Positions 1 through 8,545 of a DNA stretch of 64,000 nucleotides are shown piece by piece. The DNA is from Sphingomonas sp. PL-96. Its GTDB lineage: Bacteria; Pseudomonadota; Alphaproteobacteria; Sphingomonadales; Sphingomonadaceae. Made by a program: the position numbers and the translations under genes. The stretch spans positions 496,001-560,000 of the forward strand of contig NZ_JAJFET010000001.1 in assembly GCF_020707215.1 (NCBI RefSeq). Reading direction: 5' to 3'. The stretch's first letter is position 1, and each line of letters starts with the position of its first letter. A model generated the notes under the pieces. It saw only the letters and a list, made by a program, of their open reading frames with translations. It had not been told where the DNA came from and ran no database searches.

Positions 1-321
1 GCGGAAGCGGGCGGCGGCCACGAGCATCGGCGCGAGCGCCGCGAGCGCGAAGCTCAGGTGGTGCGCGATGCGGCGAGCACCCGAGGGCGTGCGCGGCACA
101 TAAAGAGGGCATCGCCACACATCGACGCTCTCTTCCCACTCGCGGCGGTAAAAGGGGCGGGCGGCGGCGGGATCGACCCGCCAGCCGGGATAATAGGGCT
201 TGGCGGTGACCAGCCGAACCTGATGTCCCGCCGCCGCCAGGGCTGCCACCATGCCGGCAGTATAAGGCCCGATCCCAACGGGTTCCGGCGCATGGTTGAG
301 GCCGAGCACGAGGATCCTCAT
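1..321 (-). CDS. WcaI-like glycosyltransferase, 3' part cut by window edge
   Basis: Open frame from an ATG at 319-321 that runs off the left edge, giving the first 107 residues. It begins MRILVLGLNHAPEPVGIGPY and continues with the GHQVRLVTAKPYYPGW segment. This is the N-terminal Rossmann half of GT-B, family-4-type glycosyltransferases of the colanic-acid WcaI group, which add sugars to lipid-linked exopolysaccharide units on the cytoplasmic membrane face. It lies downstream of the tyrosine autokinase and export genes on the same strand, which fits an exopolysaccharide operon. The acceptor-specific part and the C-terminal donor-binding domain lie outside the window, so sugar specificity cannot be judged. 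Confidence 0.8.
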   Translation of the reverse strand, partial: MRILVLGLNHAPEPVGIGPYTAGMVAALAAAGHQVRLVTAKPYYPGWRVDPAAARPFYRREWEESVDVWRCPLYVPRTPSGARRIAHHLSFALAALAPMLVAAARFR

Positions 322-423
322 GGCGCCGTCGCGGGTACTCGCGGTCTTCGCTTCTCTCACGATCGCTCCCCTTCCGCTATGCAAGTGCCCGTCGGCTGGC
401 GCTGTCCGGGTATTCATCCGATC

Positions 424-2682
424 TCACCGCTGGCCCCGCGCCGCGTTCCCGCGGTGTCGGGCGGTCGCGATGCTGACCACGTCCAGCGGGGTTCTGGCGC
501 GACCTGCCGCGGGCGAGACTGGCGGAGCGGGAGGGGCCTGATGGTAGCCTGCGCCATAATAGGCGCGGCCGAGCCGGCTTCGGCGCAGGTCGAACTTGGT
601 CAGCAGCACGCCCAGCGCCGCCCCGCCACCGGCGTGCAGGCGACGCAGCGCCTGCTCGGTCACGGCGGGACTGCGGCGGTCGGCTGCGACGACGACCAGC
701 GTGGCTTCAACCTGCGATGCCAGCATTGGCGCGTCGGCGAGCCCCAGCACCGGCGGGCCATCCAGGACCACCACATCGAAACGCTCGGCCAGGGCGGCCA
801 GGGTATCGGCCATGCCGGTGCCGCCCAGCAGTTCGGAGGGGCTGGGCGGGGTGCCGCCGGACGCGAGCACCGCAAAGCCGAGGGATGCCGCGGGCTGGAT
901 CGCCCAGTCGAGCGGTACCTGTCGAAGCACGACGCCGCTCAATCCGCCAGGACGCACAATCCCCAGCATCCGCTCAAGCGCAGGGCGTCGCAGGTCGGCG
1001 TCGACCAGCACGACTCGCTTGCCCAGCCGCGCCAGCGCATCGGCGATGGCAATGCTGGAGGTGGATTTGCCTTCGCCCGGCTCCGCGCTCGTCACCAAAA
1101 GCGTGCGCGGCAGGCCCTGGGGAGTGGCGTGCAGCAACGCACCCCCCAGGGCCGCATAGGCTTCGTTCGCCGGCGCGGAGGCGTCGAATATCGTGGCGTC
1201 TATCGGGCGAACGCGCGGGATCGCGCCCAGCAGCGGCAGACCCAGCCGCGTCTCGACCTCTTCCGGCGACCGAAGCGCGTCGTCGAGGTGCTCGCGCGCC
1301 AGCACGGCAGCACCGGCGACAACGAGACCACCGGCAAGCGCAGCCAGCAGGTTGAGCAGCAGCGACGGCGCGCTTGGCGTCAGCGGCGGCTCGGCCCGGT
1401 CGAGGATCGACAGGTTGCTGGTGCTGGCACCTGCCGCTGCGGTCAGCGTCTTGAACCGCTGGAGCAACCCATCATACAGGGTGCGGTTCGTGTCCGCCTC
1501 CCGAGCCAGGATCGTGTACTGCACGCTGCGATCCTGCTCGGCCAGGGTGGCGCCCTTCAGTCCCTCCACCTGCGCTCCCAGTGCCTGTTCCCGCCCGGCG
1601 GCGTCGCGATATTGATCGTAGAGGGAGCTGCGGATCGCGACTGCGAGAGCCGTCGCCTGGCGATCGATCTCCGCCTGCTGCGTCTCCAGCTGCCGGACGC
1701 TGGGATAGTCGCTCAAGTGGCGCACGCGTTCGCGCTGAAGCTCGGCGGCCCCGGCCGCGCGCTGTTCCAGCAGGCGCTGGACCGCCGGATTGGCGAGCAC
1801 TTCCGGGATGCTGAGCAGCGGGCTGCCGGCGACCGATCGCCATTTCTGTTCCGCCGCGATCCGCCCCGCGCGTGCTTCGTTCGCTGCGGCGTTCAGCTGG
1901 GCAAGGCTCGCGCTTGTGATCGATTGGCTGGCACCTGCACCGCCCTTCTCTTCGCCACCAGTGCGGATCAGCTGCGCGGCCCGCGCATAGGCGTTCAGTG
2001 CCCGCTCGGATTGCTGCAGGCGGAGCCTGGCGCTGGCGATCTGACGCGACAGGAACTCGCGCGCATTCGCCGAGGTTTCGAACTCGCGTTCGCGGTCTGC
2101 CTGGAGGAACTCGCTCGCATAGGCGTTGGCGATGCGGGCGGCCCAGCCCGGATCGGCGCTGGTGAAGGCGATCGTCGCCACGCGCGAGCTGCGCGGTAGA
2201 TCGACGTTGAGATGGGCTTGCAGCAGCGTGAGCACCGCCTCGCGTCGACGGGCGCGCGCGGTGGCACTCGGCGCGTCGGGCGGCGGGGAGGCTGCCATGA
2301 TGGCGAAGAAGCGCGCGTCGTCCAGCAACCGCAGCCGCCGGGCGACGCGAAGGCTAAGCGAGCGGCTGCGCAGAACGTCCGCCTGGGTCTGCAGCAAGCC
2401 GTTCGCGTCTGCAGTGCCCGTCCGCGCCTCGACTGCAGCAGTGTCGAACGCCCGCTCACCCTGCTGGTCCATCCGGACACTCGCTTTCGCCACATATCTG
2501 GGCGTCGTCAGCAGCGTCAGGACGAAGCCGGCCAGGATCGCGCCGATCAGGATGGCAGCGATCCACGTCCGGTTCCGGCGCAGGACCCACAACAGCGTGC
2601 GGAGGTTGGGTCGGATCGTCCGGAACGGGATGCCGGCCTCGGCTGAGGGACCGGCGAAGGCTGGGAGGTGGGGGAGGGACAC
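424..2682 (-). CDS. Exopolysaccharide chain-length regulator / BY-type tyrosine autokinase (GumC/Wzc-like)
   Basis: 752 residues from a GTG start 1 nt past the upstream gene's stop. The order is Wzz-type N-terminus, first membrane helix (about 40-58), long periplasmic helical/coiled-coil region (about 185-410), second helix (about 441-462) and a cytoplasmic BY-kinase. The kinase shows Walker A (SAEPGEGKST, about 532-541), Walker A' (VVLVDADLRRP, about 557) and Walker B (VVVLDGPP, about 637). The tail has Tyr at about 708, 709 and 713, a sparse version of the autophosphorylated Tyr cluster. In this family kinase cycling controls polymer length and secretion with the Wza-type partner, here encoded directly upstream. 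Fused membrane and kinase parts resemble Wzc/ExoP more than the separate proteins of exosortase-A loci. Confidence 0.93.
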   Translation of the reverse strand: MSLPHLPAFAGPSAEAGIPFRTIRPNLRTLLWVLRRNRTWIAAILIGAILAGFVLTLLTTPRYVAKASVRMDQQGERAFDTAAVEARTGTADANGLLQTQADVLRSRSLSLRVARRLRLLDDARFFAIMAASPPPDAPSATARARRREAVLTLLQAHLNVDLPRSSRVATIAFTSADPGWAARIANAYASEFLQADREREFETSANAREFLSRQIASARLRLQQSERALNAYARAAQLIRTGGEEKGGAGASQSITSASLAQLNAAANEARAGRIAAEQKWRSVAGSPLLSIPEVLANPAVQRLLEQRAAGAAELQRERVRHLSDYPSVRQLETQQAEIDRQATALAVAIRSSLYDQYRDAAGREQALGAQVEGLKGATLAEQDRSVQYTILAREADTNRTLYDGLLQRFKTLTAAAGASTSNLSILDRAEPPLTPSAPSLLLNLLAALAGGLVVAGAAVLAREHLDDALRSPEEVETRLGLPLLGAIPRVRPIDATIFDASAPANEAYAALGGALLHATPQGLPRTLLVTSAEPGEGKSTSSIAIADALARLGKRVVLVDADLRRPALERMLGIVRPGGLSGVVLRQVPLDWAIQPAASLGFAVLASGGTPPSPSELLGGTGMADTLAALAERFDVVVLDGPPVLGLADAPMLASQVEATLVVVAADRRSPAVTEQALRRLHAGGGAALGVLLTKFDLRRSRLGRAYYGAGYHQAPPAPPVSPAAGRARTPLDVVSIATARHRGNAARGQR

Positions 2683-2683
2683 G

Positions 2684-3457
2684 TCAGAACGCCTGGAACG
2701 CGTTGACGAGCGGAGCGGTGGTCAGGAAGTCGCGGAACGCGCCCTTCACCGCGTCGAACCCGACGACGACCACATCTCCGCCGAGCAGTTCCGGGTCGGG
2801 AGCCTTGCCGTTGCGAATGGCCGTGACGTCGAATACCGCGCCGGTGCGGCGCCCGCGGATGACTCGAAAGACCACGACCTCCTGCAGCCGCGCGACTCGC
2901 GTCGGGCTGCGGGCGCGGGCGAGCGCCTCCAGCAGCGTCGGTGCGCCCGTGATCTCGTAGACGCCGGGCATGGTGACGTTCCCCTCCACCGTCACCTGCT
3001 GCGAGACGGAGGTGGTCACCGTCACCGTGACCTGGGGATCGGCGAGATAGCGGGTGCCCAGTTGCTGCGCGATGTCGGCCGAAAGCTGATGCGCGGTCTT
3101 GCCGCTGGCCTGCACGACGCCGATCAGCGGCATCAGCACATTGCCCGACGCGTCGACCTGCAGGTCGCGCTGTGACAGGTCGGGCTCCTGAAACACGGCG
3201 ATGGCGAGGGTGTCGAGCGGACCGATGCGGTACTGGTTGCGCGTGCTTCCAGGGGCGGGTGCCGGGATCACCGCATAGGCCTGGGCGCCATGGGGAAGCC
3301 CGGCCCGTGGCGATCCACATGCGGTGGCGCCCGCCATCGCCAGCAGCGGGAGCAGGCGCGATCCCCGCCTGGCGCCGATGTGCCGTGCGGCTGGGGCGGC
3401 ACTTTGAGCGGTGCGTCCGGACTTCGTGGGCGAGGCTGGCAGGATCATGGTCCGCAA
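2684..3457 (-). CDS. Polysaccharide export outer-membrane protein (Wza/GumB-like, SLBB domain)
   Basis: 257 residues. The N-terminus has a basic region and a hydrophobic stretch ending LLAMAGATACGS, a plausible lipobox with the acylated Cys near residue 47. The start could be internal because the leader is long. The Poly_export core begins at YRIGPLDTLAIAVFQEPDLS with LPLIGVV-like strands, followed by an SLBB segment (QVTVEGNVTMPGVYEITG). Members form the outer-membrane channel through which capsule or exopolysaccharide leaves the cell. Its stop lies 1 nt from the GTG of the tyrosine autokinase gene, so the two are translationally linked and probably work together. Confidence 0.9.
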   Translation of the reverse strand: MRTMILPASPTKSGRTAQSAAPAARHIGARRGSRLLPLLAMAGATACGSPRAGLPHGAQAYAVIPAPAPGSTRNQYRIGPLDTLAIAVFQEPDLSQRDLQVDASGNVLMPLIGVVQASGKTAHQLSADIAQQLGTRYLADPQVTVTVTTSVSQQVTVEGNVTMPGVYEITGAPTLLEALARARSPTRVARLQEVVVFRVIRGRRTGAVFDVTAIRNGKAPDPELLGGDVVVVGFDAVKGAFRDFLTTAPLVNAFQAF

Positions 3458-3581
3458 CTCACGCTTGACGCCGCAGTGCGCCCGATGGAGCGACTGCGCG
3501 ACCGAGGGAAGCGCACCGGGTGGGAGCGCTCGATGAAGTTCCTTTGGCGGGTGCCGGTTCGTGCCGGCTGTACCTTGGGCG

Positions 3582-3851
3582 TCAGCCGGTGCGGCTAGGA
3601 GCGCCTGCGCTTGCCGCGGCAGCGACTGCGGCCGGGACCACAGCTGAGGAACTCAGGCTGAGGAACAGGGGAAAGGTCACGACGCGTCCAGCTTGAACCA
3701 GCATCGGCAGCGTGCCCCGCGCGGGCGCAGGACCTGACGTGATTTGTGCGTCGTTGGTCGAACCCCCGGACTCTGCGCTGGCAGCGGCCGCCGCGGCGCA
3801 GCCGATCGCTATCGCGGCCAGCGCGGCCGCTCTTCCCCAGATCCCCTGCAT
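3582..3851 (-). CDS. Small secreted Ala-rich protein of unknown function
   Basis: 89 residues from an ATG preceded by a GAGGGG ribosome-binding stretch; a longer frame exists upstream but lacks such a site. The N-terminus (MQGIWGRAAALAAIAIGC, then an Ala run ending ASAESGG) looks like a signal peptide. The rest is low-complexity Ala/Ser/Pro with one more hydrophobic segment (VVTFPLFLSLSSSAVVPAA). I recognise no family. It precedes the polysaccharide export genes on the same strand, so it could be co-expressed with them. A 17-bp palindrome lies about 100 bp upstream. Confidence 0.55.
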   Translation of the reverse strand: MQGIWGRAAALAAIAIGCAAAAAASAESGGSTNDAQITSGPAPARGTLPMLVQAGRVVTFPLFLSLSSSAVVPAAVAAAASAGAPSRTG

Positions 3852-3952
3852 GTACTCTGCCCCCTCGCGAGTCTCTCTATGGTTAAAGTACCGTAAATGG
3901 ACCGATTGCCAACAGGATTTCGGGCAAAACAGCAAATGTACTTGCCGGAACA

Positions 3953-3969
3953 TGCGTCATTATGACGCA
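3953..3969. promoter_or_regulatory. Perfect 17-bp palindrome, candidate operator
   Basis: TGCGTCAT-T-ATGACGCA, two 8-bp arms around one base, lies between the divergent small secreted gene (start 3851) and proS (start 4104). The same TGCGTCAT half-site recurs at 4098-4105, overlapping the proS start codon. Palindromes of this size typically bind dimeric regulators. Which regulator binds here is unknown. Confidence 0.5.
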
Positions 3970-4103
3970 GGTACTTCGAGGCTACTTCGACTCTACATCT
4001 GTCGACCGTCTTGCGGCGCGGGTCAGCTTCCGGGGAGGCGCCTCGCGCGCTTCCGCGCGTCGGTGGATGACGCGGGGCGCGGACGGCGCTATCGGCATGC
4101 GTC

Positions 4104-5636
4104 ATGAAACACGCGCTCCCCGTCACTCGCGAGGCCGATTTCGCGGCCTGGTACCAGTCTGTCATCACCGAGGCCGACCTCGCCGAAGAATCCGGCGTGC
4201 GCGGCTGCATGGTCATCCGGCCATGGGGCTATGGCATCTGGGAACGCATCCAGCGGCTGCTCGACGACCAGATCAAGGCGACGGGCCACGAGAACTGCTA
4301 CTTCCCGCTGTTCATCCCCTTGAGCTATTTCGAAAAGGAAGCCGAGCACGTCGAGGGTTTCGCCAAGGAAATGGCGGTCGTCACCCACCACCGCCTGGTG
4401 GCGGATGGCAAGGGCGGGCTGGTACCCGATCCCGAGGCGAAGCTGGAAGAGCCGCTGGTCGTGCGGCCGACGTCGGAGACGGTGATCGGCACCGCCTTTT
4501 CGCGCTGGGTCCAGTCGTGGCGCGACCTGCCGGTGCTGATCAACCAGTGGGCCAATGTCGTGCGCTGGGAAATGCGCACCCGCATGTTCCTGCGCACCAG
4601 CGAGTTCCTGTGGCAGGAGGGGCATACCGCCCACGACACCGCAGAGGAGGCGCGCGAAGAGACGCTGAAGATCCTGGAGCTCTACCGCCGCTTTTCCGAG
4701 GATTGCCTGGCCGTCCACGTGATCGCGGGCGAGAAGCCGGAGAACGAGCGCTTCCCCGGCGCCGTCGCGACCTACAGCATCGAGGCGATGATGCAGGACG
4801 GCAAGGCGCTGCAGGCCGGCACCTCGCACTTCCTGGGCACCAATTTCGCCAAGGCGCAGAACATCCGCTTCCAGAATGCGAACGGCGAGCTGGAACTGGC
4901 GAACACCACCAGCTGGGGCGTCTCCACCCGCATGATCGGCGGCGTCATCATGGTGCACGGCGACGACGATGGGCTGCGCGTGCCGCCCAAGATCGCGCCG
5001 TGGCAGGTGGTGATCGTGCCGATGCTGCGCGACAAGCCGGAGGACGAGGAAGTCGTCGCCTATTGCCGCGAGTTGCAGGCGGCGCTCGCCGGCCAGAGCG
5101 CGCTCGGCGAGCCGGTGCGCGCGCTGCTGGACCTGAAGCCCGCCAAGGCCGCGAACAAGCGCTGGGGCTGGGTCAAAAAGGGTGCGCCGATCATCGTCGA
5201 GGTCGGCCCCCGCGACGCCGCGGGCGGCAACGTCTCGGTGCTGCGCCGCGACCGGCTGTATCGCGAGGATGGCAAGCTCGATAGCGCGATCCTGCCGCGC
5301 GACGGCTTTGTCGGCGACGTGGGCGCGACGCTGGAGGCGATCCAGACCGCGCTCCACGAACAGTCTCAGGAGAAGCTGCGTGCCCGCATCACCCCGGTGG
5401 ACGATTGGGCCGGCGTCGAAGCGCATTTTGCAGAAGCTGTCGTGAACCCGGGCTGGGTCGACGTGCGCTGGGTGCGTCCCACCGGTGCGGAGCTGGACCA
5501 GGTGGTCGAGCGGCTGAAGGCGCTCAAGCTCACCATCCGCAACGCGCCGACGGCGCAGACCGGTCACGACGAAGGGTCGTGCGTGTTCACCGGCCGCCCG
5601 TCGGTAGAGCGGATCCTGATCGGCCGCGCCTATTGA
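4104..5636 (+). CDS. proS: Prolyl-tRNA synthetase, archaeal/eukaryotic type
   Basis: 510 residues. Ligates proline to tRNA-Pro in the cytoplasm using ATP. The class II core carries motif 2 (RWEMRTRMFLRTSEFLWQE, about 152-170) and motif 3 around GGVIMVHGDDDGLRVPPKIAP (about 278-298). An anticodon-binding domain follows (about 300-400), then a C-terminal extension ending in Tyr (RILIGRAY), as in ProS type 3 enzymes. No bacterial-type editing insertion sits between motifs 2 and 3. The C-terminal extension has few cysteines, so the zinc site of archaeal relatives appears lost. The ATG at 4104 has only a weak upstream site, but the first residues (MKHALPVTREADFAAWY) fit the family N-terminus. Confidence 0.96.
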   Translation: MKHALPVTREADFAAWYQSVITEADLAEESGVRGCMVIRPWGYGIWERIQRLLDDQIKATGHENCYFPLFIPLSYFEKEAEHVEGFAKEMAVVTHHRLVADGKGGLVPDPEAKLEEPLVVRPTSETVIGTAFSRWVQSWRDLPVLINQWANVVRWEMRTRMFLRTSEFLWQEGHTAHDTAEEAREETLKILELYRRFSEDCLAVHVIAGEKPENERFPGAVATYSIEAMMQDGKALQAGTSHFLGTNFAKAQNIRFQNANGELELANTTSWGVSTRMIGGVIMVHGDDDGLRVPPKIAPWQVVIVPMLRDKPEDEEVVAYCRELQAALAGQSALGEPVRALLDLKPAKAANKRWGWVKKGAPIIVEVGPRDAAGGNVSVLRRDRLYREDGKLDSAILPRDGFVGDVGATLEAIQTALHEQSQEKLRARITPVDDWAGVEAHFAEAVVNPGWVDVRWVRPTGAELDQVVERLKALKLTIRNAPTAQTGHDEGSCVFTGRPSVERILIGRAY

Positions 5637-5645
5637 GCGATCAAA

Positions 5646-5668
5646 GGTGAGGGGAACTTCCCCTCACC
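5646..5668 (+). terminator. Hairpin after proS
   Basis: A perfect 9-bp stem (GGTGAGGGG / CCCCTCACC) with an AACTT loop starts 9 nt after the proS stop. There is no clear T-run, so it may be a weak intrinsic terminator or an mRNA 3'-end stabiliser. Confidence 0.5.
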
Positions 5669-5713
5669 AAAGCCGTGTTCCGCTGCGCGGGAGCACGACA
5701 GGGTAGCGATCCT

Positions 5714-5738
5714 ATGGAGCGGGGGCCTCCCGCTCCAT
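5714..5738. terminator. Second hairpin between convergent proS and a small membrane-protein gene
   Basis: A perfect 10-bp stem (ATGGAGCGGG / CCCGCTCCAT) with a 5-nt loop ends 4 nt before the stop of the convergent gene at 5743. The position suggests a bidirectional termination or boundary element. No T-run is present. Confidence 0.45.
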
Positions 5739-5742
5739 GCCC

Positions 5743-5853
5743 TCAGCGATGGTCGTCCGAGGTATGGCCCGTATCCCGACGCCGCCAGAGGAACAGAAAG
5801 GCCGCCGCGACGACCAGGACGATGAACACGACGATCATTTGATTGGTGGCCAT
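5743..5853 (-). CDS. 36-residue single-pass membrane protein
   Basis: The frame begins at an ATG at 5851-5853 preceded by an excellent GGAGGT Shine-Dalgarno 7 nt upstream. The product starts MATNQMIVVFIVLVVAAAFL, one transmembrane helix, then RRR and a short polar tail with Asp and His (TGHTSDDHR). The positive charge after the helix predicts an N-out, C-in orientation. No family is recognised. It stands alone between proS and rnr. The strong ribosome-binding site is the main evidence that it is translated. Confidence 0.6.
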   Translation of the reverse strand: MATNQMIVVFIVLVVAAAFLFLWRRRDTGHTSDDHR

Positions 5854-5980
5854 CAACGCACCTCCATGAAGCCCCCGCTTCCTGGGGCAAGCTAGGCCGC
5901 AGGAGTTAACGCGCGGTAAGTCTCGCAAAGACACCACCGTCCATTGGCCTCGGACCTCCATGCGCCTATCTTTGCGCCAC

Positions 5981-8242
5981 ATGGCAAAGAAACAGACGCC
6001 CGCCCCCGGCCTTCCGACGCGCGAGCAGATCCTCGACTTCATCACCACGTCGGACACGCCCGCCGGCAAGCGGGAGATCGCGCGCGCCTTTGGCCTCTCC
6101 GCCCAGGAGAAGATCACGCTCAAGGCGCTGCTCAAGGACATGGCCGATGAGGGGCTGATCGACAGCGCGCCCGGCCGCGCCTTTCACAAGATGGGCGGCC
6201 TGCCCAAGGTCACCGTGCTGCGCGTGGCGGACGTCGACGATGGCGGCAATGTCTGGGCCGTGCCGGAACGCTGGGAGGCGGAAACGCCCCCGCCGCGGCT
6301 GCGCCTGCGCGAAAAAGGCAAGCGTTCGGCGCTGGCCATTGGGGACCGCGTGCTGGCGCGCACCGAAGAGGCGGGTTCCGGCTGGGTCGCGCACCCGATG
6401 AAGACGCTCGCGCGCGGCGAGGAGCTGATGCTGGGCGTCCTTCACGAAGAGGGCGGGAAGCTGTGGCTGCAGGGCGTCGAGAAGAAGGAGCGGCGCGAGT
6501 TCATCGTGTCCGATGCCGGCGACGCGCGGGCAGGCGACCTGGTGCTGGCCGAAAAGGCCGGGCGGCCGCCGCGGATCACCGCGCGCGTGACCCAGCGGCT
6601 CGGCGACCCGTTCGAGGCGCGCAGCTTTTCGCTGATCGCCATCCACAAGCACAGCATCCCCGACGTGTTCGGTGCCGAGGTGATCGAGGAAGCCGAGCGC
6701 ATCGCCAAGGCGCCGCTGGGCGACGATCGCGAGGATCTGCGCGACCTGCCGATCGTCGCGATCGACCCGGCGGACGCGCGCGACCATGACGATGCGGTGT
6801 GGGCTGCGCCGGACGACGATCCGTCCAACCCGGAAGGGTGGAAGGCGATCGTCGCGATTGCGGACGTCAGCTTCTACGTGCGTCCCGGCGGCGCGCTCGA
6901 CCGCGAAGCACGCAAGCGCGGCAACAGCGTCTATTTCCCCGACCGCGTGGTGCCGATGCTGCCGGAGACGCTTTCGGCGGACGTCTGTTCGCTCAAGGAG
7001 GGGGTCGATCGCGCGGCGCTCGCCTGCCATCTTCAGGTGGCGAAGGACGGCAAGCTCAAGGGCTGGCGCTTCACCCGCGCGGTGATCCGCGTCGCCGCCA
7101 ACATCGCCTATGAGGACGCACAGGCAGCGATCGACGGCACCGGCGACAAGGTCGCGCCGGACCTGGTCGAGACCGCGCTTCGCCCGCTGTGGGATTGCTG
7201 GCGGGCGCTCTACAAGGCGCGCGAAGCGCGCGAGCCGCTCGACCTCGACCTGCCCGAGCGGCGGATCGTGCTCGACGAGAAGGGGCGTATCCTGTCGGTC
7301 GCGCCACGCGAGCGCCTCGACGCACACAAGCTGATCGAGGATTACATGATCGCGGCCAACGTTGCTGCGGCCAAGGCGCTGGAGGCCAAGAAGGCGCCGG
7401 TCATGTACCGCATCCACGAGCCGCCGAGCCGGGAGAAGCTGGTCGCGCTCAAGGATTATCTCGAGACGTTCGACATCCCCTTCGCGCTCGGCCAGGTGAT
7501 CAAGCCGGCGACCTTCAACCGCATCCTCGACAAGGTGGGGGAGGCGGCGTTCCGACCGCAGGTGATGGAGCAGGTGCTGCGCTCCCAGACCCAGGCCTAT
7601 TATGGTCCTGCCAACCACGGGCACTTCGGCCTGTCGCTCGGCAGCTATGCGCATTTCACCTCGCCGATCCGGCGCTATGCCGACCTGGTGGTCCATCGCG
7701 GGCTCGTCGCGTCCTATGCACTGGGGCCGGGCGGCGTCGCCGAGGACATGGCCACGATGGAGCGCACCGGCGAAGTCATCAGCGCGCTCGAACGCCGCGC
7801 GATGGAGGCGGAGCGCGAGACCGTCGACCGCTATGTTGCGGCCTATCTGTCGGAGCATGTCGGCACGATCATGCAGGCGCGCATCACCGGCGTGCAGAGC
7901 TTCGGCTTCTTTGCGACGGTGGACGGCATCGGCGGCGACGGACTGGTGCCTGCCCGCGACCTGGGCCGCGAATATTTCCGCTACGACGAAAAGGGTCAGC
8001 GGCTGGTCGGCGATCACAGCGGCGAGGAATTCACCCTCGGCATGCGGCTGCCGTTGCGGCTGGTGGAGGCGAACCCGGTGTCCGGCGCATTGCGCTTCGA
8101 ACTGGTCGACGGCAAGGGATCGGCGGGTGGTTCCGGTGACGACGGCGGGCGCGGCGATCGTGAGCCGGGGCGGCGTCCACCGCGGGTGCTGAAGCGCCGT
8201 GGGCGGCCGGGCAACATCCGGCACCAGGGGCGGAAACGGTAG
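5981..8242 (+). CDS. rnr: Ribonuclease R
   Basis: 753 residues from the ATG at 5981; an in-frame ATG at 5960 would add 7 residues, and neither has a strong ribosome-binding site. This is a 3'-5' exoribonuclease that degrades structured RNA. Order: N-terminal winged-helix region (LPTREQILDFI), cold-shock OB folds, RNB catalytic domain with the Mg-binding motif DPADARDHDDAV (about residue 263), the Y-G-P-x-N-x-G-H-F-G-L segment and TSPIRRYADLVVHR, then an S1 RNA-binding domain (about 630-710) and a basic tail (RRPPRVLKRRGRPGN) typical of RNase R rather than RNase II. It is monocistronic in this window. Confidence 0.95.
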   Translation: MAKKQTPAPGLPTREQILDFITTSDTPAGKREIARAFGLSAQEKITLKALLKDMADEGLIDSAPGRAFHKMGGLPKVTVLRVADVDDGGNVWAVPERWEAETPPPRLRLREKGKRSALAIGDRVLARTEEAGSGWVAHPMKTLARGEELMLGVLHEEGGKLWLQGVEKKERREFIVSDAGDARAGDLVLAEKAGRPPRITARVTQRLGDPFEARSFSLIAIHKHSIPDVFGAEVIEEAERIAKAPLGDDREDLRDLPIVAIDPADARDHDDAVWAAPDDDPSNPEGWKAIVAIADVSFYVRPGGALDREARKRGNSVYFPDRVVPMLPETLSADVCSLKEGVDRAALACHLQVAKDGKLKGWRFTRAVIRVAANIAYEDAQAAIDGTGDKVAPDLVETALRPLWDCWRALYKAREAREPLDLDLPERRIVLDEKGRILSVAPRERLDAHKLIEDYMIAANVAAAKALEAKKAPVMYRIHEPPSREKLVALKDYLETFDIPFALGQVIKPATFNRILDKVGEAAFRPQVMEQVLRSQTQAYYGPANHGHFGLSLGSYAHFTSPIRRYADLVVHRGLVASYALGPGGVAEDMATMERTGEVISALERRAMEAERETVDRYVAAYLSEHVGTIMQARITGVQSFGFFATVDGIGGDGLVPARDLGREYFRYDEKGQRLVGDHSGEEFTLGMRLPLRLVEANPVSGALRFELVDGKGSAGGSGDDGGRGDREPGRRPPRVLKRRGRPGNIRHQGRKR

Positions 8243-8545
8243 GGAGCGCTCCGACAGCTGCAGTCGCACCCCACGAAGCCCTTGAGGTTTCGAAGGAGGG
8301 AGGGGCGCCACTCCCCTTCGTTCGTTTCGAGGAGCCGTCGAGCTTGTCGAGACAGCGTCTCGAGAAACCGGCCGCGGCTCTCGACACGGGCTCTCGACAA
8401 GCTCGATCCCTGCTCGAGACAAACGGTTGGGGGCTATCGTCGGGCAACGTCACCGCGGGATGACGACGCCACCTAACGTCATCAGCGCTTGCCGGTCCCG
8501 CTCTCCGCCGCCACAATCACCGGTGGGAGATAGGGGGAAGCGGAA
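8243..8545. other. Intergenic region containing an inverted repeat element
   Basis: 303 bases after rnr with no gene that I can support. The central third is the palindromic repeat listed separately. The last 30 bases supply the ribosome-binding site of the next gene. Confidence 0.6.
8323..8426. repeat. Dispersed palindromic repeat, family B, full inverted copy
   Basis: An imperfect inverted repeat of about 100 bp. The left arm CGTTTCGAGGAGCCGTCGAG begins at 8323 and the right arm ends ACAAACGG at 8426. The inner 15 bp TCGAGCTTGTCGAGA (8338-8352) is exactly complementary to 8392-8406. The right half (8377-8426) matches 13091-13140 at 46 of 50 positions, so this is a dispersed element and not a simple hairpin. 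Confidence 0.75.

Noticed and set aside
58..2199. 713-residue plus-strand open frame
   Set aside because: Antisense to the tyrosine autokinase gene. Its Arg/Gly/Gln-rich composition is typical of high-GC shadow frames and it has no recognisable domain.
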